A stretch of 11,257 bases of DNA. It comes from Roseibacillus sp. GTDB lineage: Bacteria; Verrucomicrobiota; Verrucomicrobiae; Verrucomicrobiales; Akkermansiaceae. The stretch is from the NCBI GenBank assembly GCA_002723015.1, contig PBNG01000073.1:44966-56222 (forward strand), in the 5' to 3' direction. The notes beneath the pieces were generated by a model, which was given only the letters and a program-made list of their open reading frames with translations, was not told where the DNA came from and did no database searches. Shown in pieces: positions 6,504-11,257 of this stretch. Numbering within the stretch: the first letter of the stretch is position 1; each line of letters starts with the position of its first letter. The position numbers and the translations under genes are program-made.

Positions 6504-7736
6504 TCAGCAGATAGCTCCTTCTGCGAAATCTTCCAACAGGAAAGGGTCAGTCTCCTCGATCGTCCAGGGAAGACCAAATGAATCAAGATCCTTCATAAAA
6601 GGATCAGGATTAAAGTGTTCCATATTCCATACGCCAGGCTCAAACCACTTCTTCTGCAGCATCAGCTTGGCTCCGATCATCGCAGGTACCCCTGTGGTGT
6701 AGGAGACTGCCTGAGAGCCCGTTTCCTCGAAGGAACGGTCATGGGAGCATGAGTTGTAGACGTATATGCTTCGGAATTGCCCCCCTTTTGTTCCGCGGAT
6801 GATGCATCCAATACAGGTTTTACCGGTCGTTGACTCCCCGAGGCTCGCGGGGTCGGGAAGGAGCGAAGTGAGGAACTGAAGGGGAACGATTGATCTCCCA
6901 CGAAATTCGATCGGGCGAATGCTGGTCATTCCGACATTCTGAAGCACCTCAAGACTTCGTAGGTAAGACGGCGAAAACGACATCCAGAACTGAGCTTTCC
7001 GGAGGGAGGGATATTTAAGTGTGAGCGACTCCAGTTCCTCATGATACATCCTGTATATTTCGTGGTCAGGTTCGTCCCCCGGGCAGGAAAAAGGCCGATG
7101 AGTTGAAAAGGGAGGGGACTCTACAAACTTACCACCTTCCCAGTGCCGGCATTTGGCTGAGACCTCCCGGATATTAATTTCCGGGTTGAAATTAGTAGCA
7201 AAGGACTCGTTGTTTTCTCCCCCATTCACGTCGACAATGTCGAGTTCAAGGATTTCGTCGAAATGATGCTTGGCTGAAAAGGCGGTGAAGACGTTGGTCA
7301 CGCCGGGATCAAATCCAGATCCCAACAGGGCGCAGAGGTTTTGTTCCTGAAACCTCTGGTGATACCTCCATTGCCATTTGTATTCAAAGCGGGCGACCTC
7401 GGGAGATTCGTAATTTGCGGTGTCTAGATAGTTGGTTCCGGTAGCGAGACAAGCCTCCATCAACGTCAGATTTTGGTACGGGAGCGCCAGATTGAGCAGG
7501 AGATCCGGTCGCACGGTGCGAAGAAGACGAACGGTCTCGTCAAGATCATCTGCATTCATGCGATAGGTTGACACTTCCTCTCCGGTTCTCTGGAGAACGG
7601 ATGAGGCAATGAGTTTGCACTTGGAATGAGTCCGGGAAGCGAGATGGATCTCGTTAAATATTTCAGGCAGCTGAGCGCACTTGTGAGCTGCAACGCTGCC
7701 GACTCCGCCGGCCCCCACGATAAGAATGGAATTCAA
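6504..7736 (-). CDS. Carboxynorspermidine/carboxyspermidine dehydrogenase (saccharopine dehydrogenase-like)
   Basis: Enzymes of this type reductively condense putrescine (or diaminopropane) with L-aspartate semialdehyde to form carboxyspermidine (or carboxynorspermidine), using NADPH. The 410-residue protein starts with a Rossmann dinucleotide-binding loop, ILIVGAGGVGSVAAHKC (GAGGVG at 8-13), followed by the ASRTHSKC segment at the end of strand 2. Further saccharopine-dehydrogenase-family blocks are LALPYQNLTLMEACL (83-97), TNYLDTANYE (101-110) and LGSGFDPGVTNVF (138-150), typical of the carboxynorspermidine synthase branch. The gene next door is the matching decarboxylase, which makes this reading much safer than lysine metabolism. 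The start looks like TTG 7736, placing the glycine loop at the usual position; no ATG or GTG lies just upstream in frame and no ribosome site is seen. A GATAAT hexamer on the minus strand (7754-7749) sits only about 12 bases before the TTG, so the mRNA leader could be very short. Confidence 0.9.
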   Translation of the reverse strand: MNSILIVGAGGVGSVAAHKCAQLPEIFNEIHLASRTHSKCKLIASSVLQRTGEEVSTYRMNADDLDETVRLLRTVRPDLLLNLALPYQNLTLMEACLATGTNYLDTANYESPEVARFEYKWQWRYHQRFQEQNLCALLGSGFDPGVTNVFTAFSAKHHFDEILELDIVDVNGGENNESFATNFNPEINIREVSAKCRHWEGGKFVESPPFSTHRPFSCPGDEPDHEIYRMYHEELESLTLKYPSLRKAQFWMSFSPSYLRSLEVLQNVGMTSIRPIEFRGRSIVPLQFLTSLLPDPASLGESTTGKTCIGCIIRGTKGGQFRSIYVYNSCSHDRSFEETGSQAVSYTTGVPAMIGAKLMLQKKWFEPGVWNMEHFNPDPFMKDLDSFGLPWTIEETDPFLLEDFAEGAIC

Positions 7737-7751
7737 TTTGATATGAGGATT

Positions 7752-7779
7752 ATCGAATCGCAGGCAGTGATTCTTCGAT
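7752..7779. promoter_or_regulatory. Imperfect inverted repeat before the polyamine operon, possible operator/promoter
   Basis: ATCGAATC (7752-7759) is mirrored by GATTCTTCGAT (7769-7779), with three extra bases in the second arm. The first arm overlaps a minus-strand GATAAT, one base from the TATAAT consensus, 12 bases upstream of the TTG start of the dehydrogenase. No good -35 box is seen at 17 bases. A repressor site over the promoter is possible but is inference only. Confidence 0.25.
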
Positions 7780-7801
7780 CGTGGAGGACAGGATTCTTTT
7801 T

Positions 7802-7814
7802 GGGGGATTCCCCC
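7802..7814. repeat. Perfect 13-base palindrome GGGGGATTCCCCC
   Basis: In the 214-base divergent gap between the polyamine operon and the YlbF-like gene lies GGGGGA-T-TCCCCC, followed at 7813-7818 by an overlapping CCCGGG. The T-run beside it (7797-7801) precedes the palindrome on the plus strand, so this is not an intrinsic terminator for either flanking gene. It could be a protein-binding site for one or both divergent genes; nothing in the sequence says which protein. Confidence 0.35.
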
Positions 7815-7950
7815 CGGGAGTAGAAGTGGGTCTTTTGAAGCGTCGCGAGTTGTTTCCCTTTAGACCCTGCTTGTCTTCAGCTCGCGGGAAAAAAGGTAGG
7901 GGTGAATATCATAGATTGATCGAAGATAACATTGGGACTAAGGTTGCTCC

Positions 7951-8370
7951 ATGACAATCCTGGCTGAAAACTCCCCGGTGATGGATAAAACCAAAGAGCT
8001 TTGCGCCGCCATTGCCGGCGACCCGGAGTATCAATCTCTTCTGGGGAAGGTCGAGCGATTCATGGGAGATGATGCGGCGAAGTTGCAGTTCCAGAGCGTG
8101 CAGGAACGTAGCCACGAACTCGGCCAAAAGCAGCAGTCTGGATTAGAGTTGAGCGTTGGAGAGGTAGAAGAGTTCGAGGCCGCTCGCGAGGCCTTAATGG
8201 GTAATTCCGTGGCGCGTGAATTCATGGATGCCCAGCAGAGTCTGCAAACAGTGCAGATGGCGATCGGAAAATACGTGGGGATGACCCTCGAACTGGGTCG
8301 TGTGCCCGCAGAGGAGGACCTCGCGGACGAGGGCGGTTGTTGCAATGAGGGGGGATGCGGCTGTAGTTAG
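7951..8370 (+). CDS. YlbF/YmcA-family protein with Cys-rich C-terminal tail
   Basis: This 139-residue, mostly helical protein resembles the YlbF/YmcA (Com_YlbF) family, whose Bacillus members form a complex with YaaT that affects RNA processing and development. Visible features are the helix with KTKELCAAIAGDPEYQSLL (13-31), a second with KLQFQSVQERSHELGQKQQSG, EVEEFEAAREALMGNSVAREF (two helices, 71-91), then a helix through the MAIGKYVG region. The tail, EGGCCNEGGCGCS (127-139), has cysteines at 130, 131, 136 and 138, suited to a metal or iron-sulfur site. Bacillus YlbF and YmcA also use cysteines for [4Fe-4S] clusters. The start is ATG 7951 with AAGG seven bases upstream; ATG 7981 is an alternative. 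It ends in tandem TAG TAG, 20 bases from the convergent nagB. No YaaT or RNase Y gene is here. Family call likely; role inferred. Confidence 0.75.
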   Translation: MTILAENSPVMDKTKELCAAIAGDPEYQSLLGKVERFMGDDAAKLQFQSVQERSHELGQKQQSGLELSVGEVEEFEAAREALMGNSVAREFMDAQQSLQTVQMAIGKYVGMTLELGRVPAEEDLADEGGCCNEGGCGCS

Positions 8371-8390
8371 TAGCGTCTGGATAGGAAAGG

Positions 8391-9146
8391 TCATTGCAGG
8401 GCAGTGCTCGCACCATGGTCGAGGAAAAACGCTGTGGACTCATGGGCCTGCAGGTACGTTGCCGGCACCTCGGATGTGATGCCTGGAGTGAGGGCGCGTT
8501 TAACAATCTGGGCCTTGCCCTCTCCAAAGGCGAGGAGCGCAATGCGCTGGGCACCAAGGATGGTCCTTACCCCCATGGTGATGGCGCGCCGAGGAACCTT
8601 CGCGATCCCTCCAAAAGCCTCGGCAGCATCATTAACTGTCACCGGGTTGAGTTCGGTAACGTGCGTGGGGAGGTCTGAGGTAGCTCCGGGTTCATTAAAT
8701 CCAATGTGGCCGTTTCTGCCAATACCGAGGACCTGCAGGTCGATACCTCCCGCCTCCGAAATACGTTCCTCGTAGGCAGAGCAATAGTTTTCGAGATTCT
8801 GCTCCGAGACTCCACAATCCGGGATATGAATATTTTCCGGAGCGATATCAATATGATTAAAAAGGTGATGGTGCATGAACTGCCAGTAGCTCTCTGGATG
8901 TTCCCGGCTAATTCCAATATATTCGTCCAGATTGAAGGTTATGACATCACGAAAGGATAGCCCCTCATGATGAAGGCGAATCAGCTCGGCATAGAGGCGA
9001 GTAGGGGTGTTGCCGGTTGCGAGTCCAAGCACCGTTGTTTTTCCATCTGCAGATCTGGAGTCGATAAGTTGGCATATTTCATCGGCCAATGCTTTCGAGG
9101 CTGCTTCGGGAGACGGGAACAGACGACATGACGGAAGGCTGGGCAT
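8391..9146 (-). CDS. nagB: Glucosamine-6-phosphate deaminase
   Basis: NagB converts glucosamine 6-phosphate to fructose 6-phosphate and ammonia, feeding amino sugars into glycolysis. The 251-residue protein has the family motifs in order: VLGLATGNTPTRLY (39-52) for phosphate binding, TFNLDEYIG with the proton-transfer Asp74, SYWQFMHHHLF, LGIGRNGHIGFNEPG (140-154) with ring-opening His147 and Glu152, AITMGVRTIL, and PATYLQAH. E. coli has Asp before Gly-His where this protein has Asn145; Asn is normal in Bacillus-type NagB. The length matches the shorter Bacillus-like forms, without the E. coli allosteric tail. The start is ATG 9146; no Shine-Dalgarno is evident. It lies 56 bases downstream of miaA on the same strand and may be read with it. 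No nagA or sugar transporter is nearby. Confidence 0.95.
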   Translation of the reverse strand: MPSLPSCRLFPSPEAASKALADEICQLIDSRSADGKTTVLGLATGNTPTRLYAELIRLHHEGLSFRDVITFNLDEYIGISREHPESYWQFMHHHLFNHIDIAPENIHIPDCGVSEQNLENYCSAYEERISEAGGIDLQVLGIGRNGHIGFNEPGATSDLPTHVTELNPVTVNDAAEAFGGIAKVPRRAITMGVRTILGAQRIALLAFGEGKAQIVKRALTPGITSEVPATYLQAHESTAFFLDHGASTALQ

Positions 9147-9202
9147 GATGAGAACGGGTTTCGGTAAGCTAAAAACTTGCGTCGTCTGGAATCAACCAGA
9201 AC

Positions 9203-10189
9203 TCAACTTATGGGAGAAGTCTCAGCCCTTCCGTCCGACAGGATTCTTTGAGCTGTAGCGATGATCTCAGCAGATTGGCAGGATCCAGGAATGGAGGTAA
9301 GCCATTGTTCCCGGCGGAACCAGGTGCGCTGGCGCTTTGCGTATTGTCGTGTGGCGACCACGATCTCCTCCAAGCAGGCATCTCGGTCAATGGCCCCATC
9401 AATAAGTCGCCTGATTTGCGGAACTCCTATGGCGCGGGAGATGGCAGATCCGAGGGATGAGAGCGATGCGAGTTCCCTCTCGGCATTACCTTCCAACATT
9501 TCGGAAGTTCTTTTGCGAATTCGGAGGTCGAGTTCTGAGGGGTCCCACGAGAGCAATAGGCCGCGAAGGGATCCGTTCGGGACTCGAAATGAGGACCTTA
9601 GCTGTGAGGCCGGTTGACCGCTGGTAAGGCTGATTTCCAGCGCACGCTGAACGTAACGGGCATTGTCGCGGTCAATACTGGCAGCAGCGTCAGGGTCCAC
9701 CTTGCGCAGACGGGAGTTGAGCTCGTGGAGCGAGAGAGTTTCCAGTTCAGCACGCAGCGTGGCAGCTGTTGGGGGGAGGTCGTCCGGGCCGTGAGTCAGG
9801 AACTTGAGATACAGACCGGAGCCCCCCACGACGATCGCCAGTTTTCCCCGTCGACGAATGTCCTCGAGGACCGGGAGTGCCATCTCCCGGTATTGCCCAG
9901 CGTTAAGGGTGTCGCATGGATCCGCTATCCCGTAAAGGTGGTGGGGGATCAGGTCGCGGTCTTTCTTGCTGGGAGAGGCTGTGATGGTCTCGATGCCTCG
10001 ATAGAGTTGGAGAGCATCTCCATTCACGATTTCTCCGTTAAGCGCGTGGGCAAGACTGAGGGCGTGGGAAGACTTCCCAGAGGCGGTAGGACCACAAAGG
10101 TAAAGAGGCTGAGGAGATTTTTCGGGGTGTTGTTCGGTCCTTTTGCCCGCCGAAGGTGTAGATCTTAAGTCAATTCGTTCTTGAACCAC
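9203..10189 (-). CDS. miaA: tRNA dimethylallyltransferase (adenosine 37)
   Basis: MiaA transfers a dimethylallyl group to N6 of adenosine 37 in tRNAs that read codons starting with U. The 328-residue protein has the P-loop GPTASGKS at 33-40, the GDALQLYRG segment with catalytic-type Asp58, PHHLYGI (82-88), VVGGSGLYLKF (120-130), the IDRDNARYVQRALE substrate-binding block (172-185) and the C-terminal TRQYAKRQRTWFRRE (280-294). The usual GTAKP after the YRG motif is replaced by ITASP (68-72), a modest departure. The start is set at GTG 10189, 33 bases after the RRM gene stop, with only a weak TAGG before it. About 26 residues precede the first conserved strand (QPLYLCGP), so a later start is possible. 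It sits between the RRM gene and nagB on the same strand. Confidence 0.96.
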   Translation of the reverse strand: MVQERIDLRSTPSAGKRTEQHPEKSPQPLYLCGPTASGKSSHALSLAHALNGEIVNGDALQLYRGIETITASPSKKDRDLIPHHLYGIADPCDTLNAGQYREMALPVLEDIRRRGKLAIVVGGSGLYLKFLTHGPDDLPPTAATLRAELETLSLHELNSRLRKVDPDAAASIDRDNARYVQRALEISLTSGQPASQLRSSFRVPNGSLRGLLLSWDPSELDLRIRKRTSEMLEGNAERELASLSSLGSAISRAIGVPQIRRLIDGAIDRDACLEEIVVATRQYAKRQRTWFRREQWLTSIPGSCQSAEIIATAQRILSDGRAETSPIS

Positions 10190-10222
10190 GGGCCTACGTG
10201 ATGAAGTTACCCTGTTGAACGC

Positions 10223-10894
10223 CTAGTCGAGGTCTGAATCGGCTTCGCCCTTCGATTTGGCCCCGCTCACAATCATTTTGCGACCCATGAAAGGTTGATC
10301 ATGGAGAACCTCGACGGCCCTCTTCGCCTCGTCAATCGTTGCCATTTCGATAAACCCGTAGCCCTTGGATTTGTGAGTATTTCGATTGTAAACTATTTCA
10401 ATACTCCGCACTGAACCCACGCCTTTGAAGAGTTCTTCCAATTCATACTCAGCTGCGTCGTAGGACAGATTCCCAAGATAGAGTCTGCTGGATTCGACAG
10501 GTTTTGGAGATGGGGGACTGCCTGTCCGGGTAGAGTTCGAGGTCTTGGCGATACGTGTCCCGGATTTGGGGGCCTTGCGGGGTTCTTTCCTTTCCTTCTC
10601 CGTGGTAGATTTACCGCCTCGTTTTCGAGGTGGTCGGACAGTCTCCTTGTGCAGCCCTAGAGCTTTGAGGATCTTTTGCCACCAGGTCAGGGGGACGGGC
10701 TTTGGCCCCTTGCGGCTCCGGCGGCCGCCAGAGCGACGACTTCCGGATTGCGGGCTCGTGCTTGCACCTCCACCTCCGCCACGGTTGCGGCTGCGGTTGC
10801 GATTGCGGTTGCGGTTACGATTGCGGTTGCGGTTGCGATTTCCAGATCCTCCTCCGGATTCTGATCGCCGCGCATTGTTGGACGAATCGGACAT
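10223..10894 (-). CDS. RRM RNA-binding protein with Asn-Arg repeat and basic linker
   Basis: This 223-residue protein has one RNA recognition motif at about 136-212. RNP2 is LYLGNL (138-143) and RNP1 is KGYGFIEM (177-184), with the aromatic positions for RNA stacking present. Before it lies a long, very basic, low-complexity region: ten Asn-Arg dipeptides (19-38, one changed to Ser-Arg), a Gly run, Arg/Ser/Lys-rich sequence, and a short hydrophobic-aromatic island, PLTWWQKILKALGL (68-81), which may be an amphipathic helix or partner-binding site. The protein is predicted cytoplasmic. Small single-RRM proteins in bacteria are poorly understood; cold or RNA-chaperone roles are proposed for some. 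The start is ATG 10894 behind an A-rich leader without a clear ribosome site. It ends in TAG, 33 bases before miaA. Domain call sure, cellular role unknown. Confidence 0.92.
   Translation of the reverse strand: MSDSSNNARRSESGGGSGNRNRNRNRNRNRNRNRSRNRGGGGGASTSPQSGSRRSGGRRSRKGPKPVPLTWWQKILKALGLHKETVRPPRKRGGKSTTEKERKEPRKAPKSGTRIAKTSNSTRTGSPPSPKPVESSRLYLGNLSYDAAEYELEELFKGVGSVRSIEIVYNRNTHKSKGYGFIEMATIDEAKRAVEVLHDQPFMGRKMIVSGAKSKGEADSDLD
10781..10840 (-). repeat. Hexanucleotide tandem repeat, ten units, coding Asn-Arg
   Basis: On the plus strand the unit reads GCGGTT or GCGATT with small variants (one GCTGCG, one GTTACG). On the coding strand it gives ten Asn-Arg pairs, with Ser once. As the unit is six bases, gain or loss of units by slippage would lengthen or shorten the repeat without breaking the frame of the RRM protein. 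Confidence 0.85.
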
Positions 10895-11215
10895 GGTTCT
10901 TTTTTTGTTTCGGGTTCGCGCGGGAACACGACAGGCGCCTCTATGGTATGTCGCGGACTCTCGAGGTACTCAAACTCTATCTGCAATTCTGGGGACTCTA
11001 TTGTCATTCGGAGAGTCGATTGCTGCTTGTTGAGAATCGAAAGAGTCGGGAATCCGCTTGCTCGGCGTGTTGCTGGCTGTTGCATTCCCGCATGGTTAGG
11101 CCTTCTGGCCTGAGAGGTTGGTGGCCACTTGAAAAGCTGAGTGGTCGAGACGGAGATCCCATCTGGTGCCAAGGCTAAGCCGTTTTGACTGCCATTCGGG
11201 TATCGAGGGGCAAGC
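10895..11215. other. Gap of about 320 bases without a recognisable gene
   Basis: This stretch lies upstream of the minus-strand RRM gene and must hold its promoter. Nothing I read in either direction resembles a known protein or a tRNA. A short hairpin, TTAGGCC-TTCT-GGCCTGA (11096-11113), has seven pairs including one G-T but no T-run after it, so it is not a standard terminator. A run of seven T (10901-10907) lies just before the RRM start. A minus-strand open frame crosses the region but has no protein-like character and continues into the repeat in another frame. Confidence 0.4.
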
Positions 11216-11257
11216 GTGCGCATCGAAAGTTTTTCCGTTGGCGGACCTTATCCGCGA
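11216..11257 (+). CDS. Possible start of a plus-strand gene, cut by the right edge
   Basis: A GTG at 11216 follows a GAGGGG (11205-11210) at five bases, one of the better ribosome sites in the window. It opens MRIESFSVGGPYPR, fourteen codons reaching the last base. It is too short to assign to a family. It would diverge from the RRM gene, consistent with the gap before it being a divergent promoter region. It may be chance. Confidence 0.35.
   Translation, partial: MRIESFSVGGPYPR

Noticed and set aside
10781..10840. CRISPR-like or regulatory repeat array
   Set aside because: Units are six bases with no spacers and lie inside a coding frame.
10545..11033. Plus-strand open frame with a long Leu-Arg run, opposite the RRM gene
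   Set aside because: The run is the antisense of the Asn-Arg hexamer repeat; the RRM motifs on the minus strand identify the real gene.
11096..11113. Intrinsic terminator at the TTAGGCC hairpin
   Set aside because: Short stem and no T-run on either strand.

Overview
The window looks like ordinary bacterial chromosome: densely packed, moderately GC-rich, mostly housekeeping genes on both strands, with no insertion sequence, phage gene, CRISPR array or RNA gene that I could support. My best guess at the source is the Verrucomicrobiota (Opitutae-like). That rests only on the gene mix: PdxJ-type vitamin B6 synthesis, the carboxyspermidine route to spermidine, a YlbF-family protein with a Cys-rich tail, and an Asn/Arg-repeat RRM protein. 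It is inference, not proof.

Layout from left to right. The left edge holds the N-terminal part of tgt (queuosine tRNA modification, minus strand). Divergent from it is a SAM-dependent methyltransferase (348-1142). Next comes a 560-base stretch (1143-1702) with no intact gene. Most of it (1181-1661) reads as a broken protein-coding gene with five in-frame TAG codons and one frame change; this is the most unusual thing in the window. Then follow purH (last two steps of IMP synthesis), pdxJ (pyridoxine 5'-phosphate synthase) and acpS (holo-ACP synthase), all on the plus strand; pdxJ and acpS overlap by one base.

Convergent to acpS is a three-gene minus-strand cluster that encodes most of the alternative spermidine pathway: a carboxynorspermidine/carboxyspermidine dehydrogenase (7736-6504), its decarboxylase NspC (6462-5314) and an agmatinase-family ureohydrolase (5317-4457). 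Agmatinase would supply putrescine. The dehydrogenase would condense it with aspartate semialdehyde, and NspC would decarboxylate the product. The first two genes appear to start at TTG and the third at GTG, and none has a clear Shine-Dalgarno site.

Divergent from that cluster is a small YlbF/YmcA-like protein with four cysteines at its C-terminus (7951-8370). Convergent to it is a minus-strand run read in the order RRM RNA-binding protein (10894-10223), miaA (10189-9203) and nagB (9146-8391). The RRM gene carries ten hexanucleotide units coding for Asn-Arg. The last 360 bases have no intact gene, apart from a possible plus-strand start at 11216 that runs off the edge.

Three genes here act on RNA (tgt, miaA, the RRM protein) and three form a polyamine module. 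I did not find a convincing new multi-gene defence or mobile system. The points most worth following up are the amber-interrupted gene, the Cys-tailed YlbF protein and the start signals of the polyamine operon.
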